This document shows positions 1-12,800 of a DNA stretch of 64,000 nt, piece after piece. The notes below the pieces were generated by a model. The model saw nothing but the letters and a program-made list of their open reading frames with translations, searched no databases and had not been told where the DNA came from. The stretch covers positions 2,999,001 to 3,063,000 of the forward strand of contig OX438752.1 of NCBI GenBank assembly GCA_949316235.1, in the 5' to 3' direction. Made by a program: the position numbers and the translations under genes. Positions within the stretch are counted from its first letter, which is position 1; each line of letters begins with the position of its first letter. This stretch comes from Oegoconia quadripuncta (Eukaryota > Arthropoda > Insecta > Lepidoptera > Autostichidae).

Positions 1-83
1 AAAGAAATTCCATTCAGGCGATGAGATTGAATGACAGACGGACTAACATTAGCGTGGATTAAAGTACTCGTTTATACCTTTTA

Positions 84-435
84 CGACCGTTTGGTGTAGT
101 GGTTAGAAACTCTGCTGCTATACCAAAAGGTCGCGGGTTCGAATCCCGCTAGGGACATATGTTTGTATGATGAATACGGACATGTGTACCCGAGTTATGG
201 ATGTTTTTCATTTAGAAAAAAAGAAAGAAAGAAAAATTTATTTAAACCCATCTCATGACACAAACAATCAGGTACAAATAATACACAGTCGAGACACATG
301 CAAAATGTATTTACTTACAAAAAAAAAATGTATTTGTGTTGTATATCAACATCTGATATCCACAAAACAAGTCTAGTTGCTTAGTGTGGAACTAGATGGC
401 GCTGCATGTATATGTCCAAGGATATTATTATTATT
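84..435 (+). mobile_element. SINE-A copy (tRNA-derived SINE)
   Basis: The head carries A-box TTGGTGTAGTGGTTAGAA and B-box GGTTCGAATCCC, as in a tRNA. The body has GATGAATACGGACATGTG, a GGTATCCA-type segment and the 3' signature GAACTAGATGGCGCTG, followed by an ATT-rich tail. This copy carries an extra stretch (about 215-300) starting in an AAAG-rich run. It is the reference description for SINE-A in this table. Confidence 0.85.
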
Positions 436-742
436 TCTATTTTCAATTTCTTTTTCTCAGCATGAGCTGGTATTATCATACCATTTACGGACATTAACCA
501 AGTAAATGGTATATTGCTATTTATTTTAAAATCGTAAGTCAGTTTGTCCGTTTTCATCAATTTGGAGGAATTTTCTGACAATACGACACAATGGCGGCTT
601 TTTGCATAGATAGATAGATGGTTTCAGATCAAGAAGTTTAAGGCTGTGGTGTAAATGTCTAGGGATGATTCCGGTAGTCGAAAGAACGACTGGGACGACG
701 TATACACTATCCTTCCTTCAGATCTATATATTATTATTATAC

Positions 743-838
743 CTGGTCAAAGGTGTCCGTAATGTCGGCAACTTCGATCGTTTCATTTTGGAGTAACAAC
801 TCCAAGTCCTCCAACACCTGCCGAAGTTGTTCATCGGG
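743..838 (-). CDS. Exon 6 of the receptor-like gene: probable start of GAIN domain
   Basis: 96 nt, 32 codons, phase 0 at both ends. Acceptor ATCTTTTTCTTCCAG before CCCGATGAA; donor GACCAG|GTATAAT. The peptide begins [20 protein letters not shown] and continues with [12 protein letters not shown]. The amphipathic helix plus a Leu-rich, Asn-x-Thr, Val-x-Asp-Ile pattern resembles the helical N-terminal part of GAIN domains of adhesion GPCRs. This is inference from a short segment. Further exons must lie left of base 1 of the window. Confidence 0.7.
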
Positions 839-3800
839 CTGGAAGAAAAAGATAATTCCAGTTATTACTTCAACGGTTAAAAGATAATCCATGGTCGTTG
901 ACACTTTCTGATAAACCTCCGAGAACATGCAAAGTGCAATTTGCTCGTATTTCCATCCATTAATTTCATCAATTCAATTTATTAATGTGAAACACAGGTA
1001 TAAAAGATGTTATTAAATATTATGGTATAAGTAACACTGTGATCTACCATTTTGGCATACAAAAAAAAATGGTTAGTTAGTTATCTAAGGTACCTACGAT
1101 TATCTAAGATGGTATTTTTTTGTAAAAAAAAACAAATATATTACACTAGATACCCATTAGCTTAGTGTCGAAAATTAATATTATAATTACATGTCAATTA
1201 TTAAGGACAATGTTAAAATTGTAAAATACGATTGAAATGTCAATGTCATGTCATGTTAAAATTGTAAAATGATTGAAATAAAAATGTCAAATTGAAATGA
1301 AATTAGATTAAAACATGTAGGTACATAGTCATGGAATATTTAACATTAATTACATCAATCAATCCGTTTACTTATGGTTTCTTTATCAATCGTAACTAGG
1401 AAGATCGTAATCTATAAACTCTACTTTTTTAAACTACAAAGTCACTGACTCCACCTCCTAGTACCCTTAGTACTATTAATTTATTATTTAATTAATTAAA
1501 TTAGTATTAATTATTATGTGCTTATTATAGCACTAAATCTTGCCACTGATATATTGGGTCTTTACCTATGAAATTGGAGTTTTTTTTGGAAAATGGAATA
1601 TTATTTCAAGGTTTCACATGAAATATTTTTTTATTTGTGGGCTAATTCACACAATAAAAAAAAATGAACAGAGATCTTTTCACGTGCTTCCCATAATCAT
1701 TTCTTAGATTCGCTGCAACTTTTATAAAGCGGTTACTTTAAAAAATTAACACTGCCTATACTTAACTTAATGTTATCCGATAATACACACAAAGTTTAGC
1801 TAAATTTGAATTTGCTGTTCCCAAAAAAAAAAACAAAAATGTTTGTTTGGAGAAAACAGTCTAAATGAAATTCCTCATACAAAACGCCAATTTTCTGGCC
1901 ATGGCCTGTGTCAGAGAGATTTTAAAAGATGTATTAGGTTACCTATATTTTCATCGATCAACGTTGATATCTCGAACACGTGAGAATCACTCCTCTGGGT
2001 CCCGATTCTCGCACACTCAAGATTCCAATGTTGATAGACATCCATATCTTTATCACTTTTACACTTGCTCATAAGGGTGAGAGTGACAGAAATATATGTC
2101 TATCGACCAAAATTTGCGCGTTCGAATTGCGCTAGGGGCATATGTTTGTGTGATGAATACGGACATGTGTATCCGAGTTATGGATGTTTTCATTTATAAT
2201 AAGTATTTATTTACAAAAAAAATATGTATTTATGTAGTATATCAACCACCTGGTATCCACAAGCCATCTAGTTCCACATTAAGCAACTAAGCTTGTATTA
2301 TGGATACCAGATGGTTGATATACACAAGTTAAAATGAAAACATCCATAACCATAGTAATTTATATCCATAGCGGGATTCGAACCCGCGACCTGTTAGTAT
2401 ATAGCAGTCAGGGTTTGAACTACACCAAATAGGCCGTTAATGGTGTCGATTCGGATGTACACCAACTAAACTAAAACCAGTTTTAAAGTACTACTGTCTA
2501 TTTCTCCTTGGAACAGTACGATGCGACACGGCACCATTCCAAAACTGGTGTTAGTTTAGTTTAGTTGGTGTACATCCGAATCTACACCATTGACTATCAA
2601 CATTAAAAACTCGAACGTCTAAGAATCACATCACATTTGCATGTTATTGGTAACAGAGTAAAATCCATATTAGTAAACCTAGTACGTAGATGAAACGTTT
2701 ATAATCGACCTAAACAAATTGAACAATGACAACAATTTTATTGTTCAGACAATACTTGGTGTAATCAAATGTAAATGAATGGAAATTTTATGTCCGCAGC
2801 GTATTTTAATGGTGGTTTTATTATGTGTATGATTTATAACCTTAGTGACGAATTGTCATAGATTTTCTCGAGGAGTAAGGTAAATTGTACTGATAGACGC
2901 GACTCCGTAAGAATACTGGCTCGATTGGCAGCCTGCCCTTCCATTGGCATCCTTTCTGGCCCACTTACCCTTCTCTTGCCACTTGCCCTCTTTCTCCCCC
3001 ATAGGGTCAGCCGCTTTGGCTTTTTGCATCACATTAGCTACACTCCCATTTGCTGGGGGGAAGTGGGACTTTCTTTCTTTCCTACTTTTTCACCCTTAAA
3101 TTCTTTCTTTAATTAGTCTGGGATCCAAGGTAGCAATGGAGACACGTAGGGCACCGTCTACCTTCAGTAGGCGCCGTGCAGAGTACCACTGTTGATCCTG
3201 GCTTACAGGAGTTACAGTGGGAGGAGAGGCCCACTTACATATTGATATGGAACAGAACAGAAACGCTCGTCTTGCTATCCACATGTACTATATTTTAATA
3301 CAATTTACTACAGTTGACCCGGGACCTAGGTGCTGTGAAGATGCAACATCTGCATCATCATATCAGTCCTAGGACGTCCACTGCTAAACATATATATATA
3401 TATATATTTGATACAATTGATATATATAAATATCAATTTATTTTGGCGCAAACAGTCATTATAGCGTTATCATCACACTAGCGAGTTGCGAGCGAGTGGG
3501 ACGCGGGGCGATTGCGCAGCCAGCACGCCGCGAGTTCGCGACGTGTGCGTGGCGAACACGCCGCGGGTGCGCAGCGAGCTCACGGCGAACAGCGCTGTTG
3601 ACGCCAGTCGATAACTTGATAATGGGTCCTCCCATATTCGTCGTTTTATCTGCTTTTGTCTTAGTTTCCGTCTTCGCAGTAACAAATCTAACAGCAGTGT
3701 TTCCTCGTCGTAATCCATTCTGGCACTGAATATACACAACGAGAGTCGCACGCCGCGAACTCGTTGCCCAACCGCGGCGAGCTCGCTGCGCATACGTCGC

Positions 3801-6800
3801 GAACTCGCGGCGTACTCGCTGCGCACTCGCCCCGCTTTCCACTCGCTCGCAACTCGCTAGTGTGATGAAGCCCTTATCAAGGATTACTTAGAAACACTAA
3901 CATAGTACAGGGTGAACTTGAATTCGTGTAATTCCCATTAACTGGTAACGCCATTCTTGATTACGAACAACTTTCCCCAAGGTACCATAGTCGAATTCGA
4001 TCAAAAAATTCTTCAAACAAAACGCCAATTTCATAGGTAAGGACCTAATATTATATTCGGCTGAGTGATTCTCACACGTTCGAGTTTCCAATGTCGATAA
4101 ACATCAATATGTCTGTCACTTTCACAGTTATGAGCAAATGCAAAAGTGACAAACCTATAAATGTCTATTGATATTGAAATCTAGAGTGACCGGGATTAAA
4201 GAACCAGTTCTTTCATCGAGTGGCTTCAAACTAACGATGGATTCCAATCGAATGATTCGCGGAGTTGAGGGAAGGAGAGTTATGTTTTTCGGGTGTATGT
4301 ATGTGTACATTTCTACGTTACCTCCTGTAGCCGACCGATTTGGAAGTGCAAGGTGTCGTTCGATTAATCTTGATCTCTAGAGTGTCATGACTATGACACT
4401 CTATGACACTCTAGAGATCAAGTCTGAATTTAATATTAATGTCGCAGATAGAATGTTGAATTAACAATTTCATGAAATGCTTAGGCGGACCGTTATGTAT
4501 GGCGTATATTTCGTACATTATTGAAACCTGCTGCTCAGATCGGGTTGATTAGGCATCCATAACTCGGGAACACATGTCTGTATTCATCATACAAACATAT
4601 GCCCCTAGCGGGATTCGAACCCGCGACCTTTTGGTACAGCAGCAGAATTTCTAACCACTACACCAAACAGGTCGTCAGAATAATTGTGCATTTTCCATTA
4701 TTGTAGGTTTTCTTTTTAAAATATTGTCGTCCGTTATGCAACAGCACCACACCTCTTCCTCGATGTATACATTTGAAGTTAGGCATTTCTATTTGCACAA
4801 TTAAAAAAAATAAATCTGATGTTATTTTATTATAATTTTTATATACCAGAAATTTGCTTTGAAGTAGAAGAAAATTGTCTGACAACAACATGACAACATC
4901 ATAACAATCATAAATCATGAGCACTCATTGATAGTTAGTTGGTTTTAGTTTTGTGAGTTTGTTTTGTAATTTAGTGCCATCATTTCGGCTAATGGCTCTG
5001 TTGCCAAAGCCGCTAAATATATTAAAAAAAAAGCACTCATTGACATTTCAAGAGTAAAGAGTTTTACTAATAAAAAGGTTCTTTGCAAAAGTGAATAAAG
5101 TATACGTAAAAGGTGAATAAAGTTGTTTTTGAAAGTAAATTTAATGCACCCAGGTGTTTAAAGTTTATATTATTTTATTTATTTTTTATATGAGAGGGCG
5201 GCAAACGGGCATATTTAATCCACCTAGGTGAATTATCTCAGAAATTACGAAGCCGAATATTTTCGTGTCTTATCTAAGTCACCATGGGCAGACTCTCCAT
5301 CATGGGCAAACATTCAAACCAGCAAACAACCTTACCGGCAATGGTGTTGTTGAAGCATCCGGAGTCGGCAGCGTTGGCATCAGTTCCGTTGTACACGGTG
5401 TCTGTACAGTAGTCGGAGTCTCCATAACGGTTGTTGACGAGTAATCACCTGTCACAGTTATTACGTCAGTAAAATCTGGTGTTGTTGTCCAGTCTGGGTC
5501 TATAGTTGTTGTCCAACCGGGATCTATTTGATCTTCATACGATCCACTGCTCTCATACTCTTCTGGGTCTGGACTGGGCAATGGTGGGTGCCTATCGATG
5601 GCGTCCTCAGGCGTATCACTGTACTGGTCTGTTGCGTAGCTCGGCCAATCGCGTGTGGTCTAGAAAGTTTGTTAATGAATTGTTAGTTTCCCTCGTCTTT
5701 AGAGGTTTCAGGGTGGTTTAGTCTTACATGCAATAAAATATTAGTTTTTAGTTAGGATGTTAGAAAGCTTTCACCAGGCTCGTAGTTATTAAGCATATCC
5801 CGGGGCAAAGGGTTTAATATCGTCACATTATTAAGTGTCACATCGATATCTTTCATAACAAATATAATAAATGTAAATTTTATAGAACCTCTGTTATTAC
5901 AGACATACTTTTAAACAGCCAGCAAATTATTATTTGCTGGCTGTTTAAAAGTATAATGTCATGTGTGTCAAGTTATAGTAAACTTTTGTTTACTGTCAAA
6001 AAATAAAATCCCCCGTTCCACGTCTACCACAACCAGTACGCATTTTATTGCTATCCTAGAAATTCCACCTTTACAATAAACTTTCAACATGTGTAAAGAA
6101 AATCTCATGAGGCGTTTATGCGCCGATTGTGGTGGACGGTGTCTTGTCTTTTCCGTGCTTCTTACGAAAGTAAAATAATGACAGCCGCGGTGTCAAAGCA
6201 CTGTCCTATCATAGTCGTTGCGTGAATGAATGAATGAATGACAAGGTCCAAAATGGTTAAATAACACTAAGTACCTACATTCCACATAAGTATTTTGTAT
6301 TTGCCATATTGAATTTACTCATACAGGATTTGATATAACAGCATATCTTCAAATACATTGAATGTGTTTACTCAATGCAAATGTATTATCTTTATCGGTG
6401 AAAGCTTTCTTAGATAATGTAGGATGCATACTGTAACAAATACCTACTCCTGTAATATTTATAGCTGTTTGCTTTCCTTTAAATAAATATAAAACTACGG
6501 ACCTCCAGTCGTAGCCCGTAAAATTTTTTGATCGCTAATTTGCCGTTTACTTAAACTCGTTTTATCAAAATTAAATGCGAGTAGCGAATATAACACGGGG
6601 ATCAGCCTTCGTAGCATTACAGGCGCGATAAATTATATTATTACTTATAGCGTGAGATAATATTTGTCCTCCACATTAACTCATTATATATTATATTATA
6701 TTATATTATATTATATTATATTATATTATATTATATTATATTATATTATATTATATTATATTATATTATATTATATTATATTATATTATATTATATTATA

Positions 6801-9800
6801 TTATATTATATTATATTATATTATATTATATTATATTATATTATATTATATTATATTATATTATATTATATTATATTATATTATATTATATTATATTATA
6901 TTATATTATATTATATTATATTATATTATATTATATTATATTATATTATATTATATTATATTATATTATATTATATTATATTATATTATATTATATTATA
7001 TTATATTATATTATATTATATTATATTATATTATATTATATTATATTTGAAGTATTATTATCATAGTCTTTTGATTTTAAGTTGATTATTGACACTTTTT
7101 TCTCTGTGCACGTATGTATGTCTATCCTATCGAACCTGTTTTCCTTCACATTTGCAGGGTCTTGCTGGAAGAAATTTCTTTTTAGAGATTAGCTAGTGCC
7201 TTTTGTACATCCTGTATCTAGTATGTATTTGACTTTTATGTGTACTCGTGTGCAATAAATTATAAATAACTTGGACGAAACATAAAACTATCCTACCCTG
7301 GTATCAGGTGTGATTGAGGTCAAGTACCAACCCGTTATGCATAAAAAAAAAAAAAAAACCCTCCTGCATCACGCGCGACAAACGATGTTGCAAATCGTGA
7401 TAGCTTCCGTGCTTATCAGTCGTTCTGCCATTCGAATTACTGGCATTACTACACTAAGCAGATTGGCTACCGACCAATACTCACGACACTGCTAGGCGCT
7501 AACCGCTGGTATATTCTATTTCCATTAGAAACTGAGCTACACTCAGCCCTTACCCATTAAATTTTCACCTCCTTAGCGAGGCTTTTTTGCAATCCTCTGG
7601 CTTCACTCCCATTTGTAGAAATTTACATCCCTATTTCTTCTTTCTTAAATAATCTTGGGATCCAATGTAGCGTAAACAGGACCCGCTTACCTTCAGGCGA
7701 CGTTCAGATGTACCGCTGTTAAACCTGGCTGTACAGGAGCTGCAGTGGGACGACGTGGATATGGGTTAGGTTTATAACATAATCACTTACATAACCAATA
7801 GTATTTGCTGTAGGCATGTACAGGTTGACCTCGCTGGTGATCTGTACAAAAGTGTTGAGAGGTTTTGGTTGAGTGATGGTACACCCGCTGGCTGCCGTCG
7901 TCACCCATTGGACGCCCTCGTTGAAATCACCGACGCATGTGTAAGTGCGACAGCCAGGTGACGTTGTCGAGGCTCCTAAAATCGAAAAAAAATGTTACAA
8001 AAAGTTGATCTTAATAACTACATATATTACAAGCTCATTTGTGGGAGGCTGGTGCCTGTAAAGGATAAACCAGAATCACAGGTCACCAGGCCCCCCAGCC
8101 ACAGAAGCGGTTAGACCAACCAATTAATATATTTCCTTATGTTATACATAACAATACATAATCATTAAATTAAGTTTTGCCAAAAAAAAAAGAGGGGAAT
8201 AGGCACCAATGCCTCTTTTACTGCAGTTTAGTGTACAATTAAAAAGAGTGCTGCACATCTGTAGTGCATGTAGGTAATCATGATATATGAACTATGAACA
8301 AACTGATTGTAATGAAACTTTATACGCAGTATATAAGCAGGATACCTACATAGATCTAAAATGTTAGTAGTGAACCTTTTCAAAACATCGAATTCATAAG
8401 AACCTCAAACTAACTTATATTACTATGAACTAATGAAATATGAACAATAGGAGATATGATCAGGGTATCATTTGTTTTCAGAACGAACAAAGGTCCTGTT
8501 GAGCTTAGGTTTTATGCAGGTATATATAAGACTAGTTTATATGAACGCCACAACACGATACAAAAATAAAGAAGTAGTAAGTTATAGCTAAAATAGAAAT
8601 ATAATCATGAAAAAGATCCCGACAATGCTGTCACGTGTTGCGGCAAGCACAAATGGTTTAGCACTCAGCTCATGCTGCGACGAATCACAGCGCTGGTTTT
8701 CAGTGCCCCCAAATGGCCAGTGACGCACGGACGCCACGTGAGGTACGATAATGAGCAGAATAATAATAAATAATTATAGTCTGGTTAGTGTATGTATAGT
8801 GTAGTGTAAATATACAAAATAATAATTACGTAATAGTATTATAAGTAAATACGTCAGATTATGGATATAGTGAGACTGTGAATGCTATACAGTATAATAT
8901 AATTAGGCTACTGCTTCAAGCCAGTCTGCCGAGACGGTTGCCGCCGGTGATACGCCACTGATACGCCTATGAGAGTTATTGCCGCTGACAGTACCGCTGC
9001 TGTAACGAACCCACACACCACAGTATGAGTTCGAAACCAGTGAGGTAAGTTAAGGGTTATCTTGCTCCCTTTTGTATAACCAAGAGGTGGTTTGTAAATC
9101 TCAATTTAAAGGAATGTACTGACTGTTACAGCAGTCTGTGATCTCTGCCTGCCCCTACGGGAATCAAAGTCTGGTACTACAACGGTCACAACGGGCTGGT
9201 ACTTGACCTCAATCACACCTGATGTTAAGTGAAGATGAAGTCACAGGTGGAAGCGTACTGACCCGGAAACCCCAACACATTTGGAGGACTGGCTATCTTA
9301 TCTCTGACAACCGGAACACAACAATGCTATTAACATTGTTGCTTGGCAGCAGATTTAGATAAGATGGTAGTAGCTAGCCAGGCGGACATTTAAAATGCCC
9401 TACCACCAACCATTCTTTCTTATCTGTCTTTTCTGTTCCATTTGAATTTTATGATTTGGCAAGAAGCGACTCTGCCGTTATGCTGTGAAGAGGGTAAGAA
9501 AGTTCATGGAAATTGAGTCTTCGCACGTCTTGCTCATGAGTCTCTAGTGCTAGCATGACAGGGTCGATAAACGTTTATTATATATATAATATTTTTTTTT
9601 TATATGAGAGGGCGGTAACTTGATGGAAAGCAATCACTGCCGCCCATGGACACCCGCAACACCAAAGGGGTCACAGATGCGTTGCCGGCCTTTGAGGAAG
9701 GTGTAGGCTCGTTTCTTGAAGGTTCCAATGTCGTACTCGTTCGGGAATACCGCTGCCAGAAGTCCGTTCCACAGGGCGGTCGTACGTGGTAAGAAGTTTC

Positions 9801-12800
9801 TTGAGAAACGTACAGTGGTAGACTTCCACTCATCCAGGTGATGTGGATGGAAATTTAACTTTCGGCGATAAGTGTATCGGTTAAATTGAGCAGCGCGTAT
9901 TAGCTCGAACAGTTCTTCAGAATACTCCCCATGAAATATACGGTACTTAAACATGTACACCGCTAGGGATCGAACCCGCGATCTCCGAATCGTAAACCCA
10001 ACGTTGTTTACATTGAGCCACGGAGGCGGTTTTAGAGTTTTGAATTTGGAACACGGAACATGATTAATGTAACTAATAATATTATAAATGCGAATTTCTT
10101 TGTTTGTTTGTCGCTCATTTACGGCGAAACGGATGATCGTATTTGGAATGTAGGTAGAATATTCAGTGGATTAAGATATAGGATACTTTTTATCCCGATT
10201 AAATGAGTATAGTTACCGTGGGATAAAGAAATTAAACATACCCACTATAAAGCTACTAGGCGAAGGTGCGGGCGGCAAAACTAGTACTGAATATTTCTTT
10301 CATAGACTATTTTTGTTGTTTTATTTACTCCTTTCGGAGAAGGCAAAGGGATCTAAGCCCGTCTTATTTCTCTTACTTCTCAGTCAAAATAAGTAATTCG
10401 TCTACTTGGCGTATACAGAGTCTAGTCACGGTCAAATCATTCTTCAGTAAAGTGGCAGAATGCTTTGCAAAAGATTTTGGCGGCTTCTTGGGGGAACCCG
10501 AAAGCTTCGTTACGCACTTTAATTTACACTTCCCTTCACTTGTACACCATCACTAACTTTTTGCTGCACAATATTCTGCCATTATTAAGCTTCAAAAGTC
10601 AGAATGCACAAATTATAAGAATTATAAAGAAAATTGCAACTTCACTCGCCGAGATCCCGTCAAAAAGCCTCTTACATACACTTAAGTCTATTAATACGTA
10701 TTAAATTAATACTCCGTAGTTCCTTGCCACGATTCTACCAAAGAGATCGAAATAAATATTGTTTGAAAATAGCACAGACTTAAATAATCCTTAGTATCGA
10801 GCAAAGAGATTGAACTAATATTGCATGAAAAATGTGTTGGATTCTACTCTAGAATCCTTCGGTCCGATCTGGATTCAAAATAGCGCCCTCACCGCATACA
10901 TATTAATTTGCTCCCTTGTACACAACCTACTATTGATTAGCTTTGATACTTATAGTGCGAGAAATTCGGTTGAATTTAGCTTGTCAGGAAAATCAATTTA
11001 CCTACTCCGACCTATGCAGATGATGAGCTGGGACTGCCTATAAATAATAAATAATAAATAAATGACTTTGCACAAACACACAGCGCCATCTAGGTCTACA
11101 GTAAGCATCTAGGCTTGTGTTATGGATACCAGATGGTTGATAAACTACACAAATATTTTTATTTATTTTTGTAAATAAATACATGTATAAATGAAAAACA
11201 TCCATAACTCGGGAACACATGTCTGTAATCATCATACAGACATATGCCCCTAGCGGGATTCGAACCCGCGACAATTTGGTTTAGTAGCAGAGTTTGTAAC
11301 CACTACACCAAACAAGTCGTCGAAACTATCCACTTATGAATACGAAACGAAATGAATGACGATTGAACTTACCAAGAATTGAGTCTGTAATTGAAGTGTT
11401 TACATTTTGATCGAAAATAATCTAATCAACTATGTTTTTTGTGCCATTAACGCTGAATGCGTTTGATGTTGAAGTGTATGAGTGAAGTTTGTTTAAGCAA
11501 AATTCGTTTTCACGAGAAATGTTTTTGGTGCACTGTAAGGACAACGACAAATCGGAACACTTATGATAATCGCACTCAACCATCTGGAAATTTCAACCTA
11601 AAAGGGTTTTTGGCGGGATCCCAGTGAGTGAAGTTGCAATTTTCTTTATAATTCTTATAATTTTTGGATTCTGACTTTTGAAGCTTAATAATGGCAGGAT
11701 ATTGTGCAGTAAAAGTTAGTGATGGTGTACAAGTGAAGGGAAGTGTAAATTAAAGTGCGTAACGAAGCTTTCGGGTTCCCACAAGAAGCCGCCAAAATCT
11801 TTTGTAAAGCATTCTGCCACTGTACTGAAGAATGATTTGACTGTGACTAGACTCTGTATACGCAAAGTCTACGACGAATTACTTGTTTTGACTGAGACTG
11901 GCTAATAAACTGAAGAAATAAGAGAAATAAGACATGGCTGTATGGGCTTAGATCCCTTTGCCTTCTCCGAGAGGAGAGAATAAAACGGAAAAAAAGAAAA
12001 ATAACCTAAAAATACACTTACCGCTTCATAGTCACACCAAGTTATCACACCAGTGTTACAAACAGGATTCTTTTTCTTGTTAGTCACACTACTAATTTTT
12101 CCACACCATTTATTGTATTTATTCCCTAACTAGTGCTGTCCTAGCCTGTCCTGTCCTGTAAAATGGAGTCATCTGAGATGTCATCTATATTTAACTGGCG
12201 CCAGCGAGCCGGACGAGTGCGAGCGAAGCGAGCACGGGACTTTTTGGCACCCCGACATGGATAGGTTAGGCTCGCTCTGCTCGCCCGGCTCGCTTCCGCC
12301 ATACCCTTCGTGTTAGGTTGACATTATTATATATTACTTTGTTCCTGTTAAACCTAAATTTTCAACAGGTACAGCACTAGCAATTATAGTATAAATGGTG
12401 TGGAAAAATTAGTAGTGTGACTTACAAGAAAAAGAATCCTGTTTGTAACACTGGTGTGATAACTTGATGTGACTATGAGTCGGTAAGGAAAAATACATGT
12501 ATTTGATGACATTAATAAATAAAATTGTAACTGCTCAATTATTTACCTTTGTTACTTGTTATTCCATTGTATCAAATCTAACTAATATTCTAAATGCGAA
12601 AGTTTGGATGTTTGTTTGTTGCACAATTACGGCGAAACAGATGAACGGATTTGGATGCAGCAACAGTTTAACACGGCCATTGCCAACTTCGCGATGTCGA
12701 GTGTTCCACAGCAATCGTTCTAAGGCTTACCACGCGATATCGAGTGCCCAACCCCGGCCAATCACTCGATATCGCTTGTTGTCACATTTTTCTATGACCT

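Noticed and set aside
84..160. tRNA-like sequences with A and B boxes (also at 2380, 4610, 11260, 16290, 17510, 17810, 23410, 42830, 54443, 56840, 63530 and others)
   Set aside because: Each is followed by the same SINE body, and the acceptor and anticodon stems do not close well; they are SINE heads, not tRNA genes.
167..376. Frames starting MMNTDM, MNTDMC or similar (also near 2096, 23371, 41135, 42944)
   Set aside because: Translations of the SINE-A body; repeated with every copy.
3459..3842. Overlapping Arg/Ala/Ser-rich open frames on both strands
   Set aside because: GC-rich inverted-repeat arms lack stops in several frames; no codon or protein signature.
6664..7050. 128-codon open frame of Leu-Tyr-Tyr-Ile-Ile repeats
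   Set aside because: Artefact of a 5-bp satellite whose period closes a 15-nt, 5-residue cycle without stops.
12658..12795. GCGATATCGAGTG stem inside the split Helitron-like element
   Set aside because: Only a 13-bp stem with no second copy found; noted within the host element rather than called as its own transposon.
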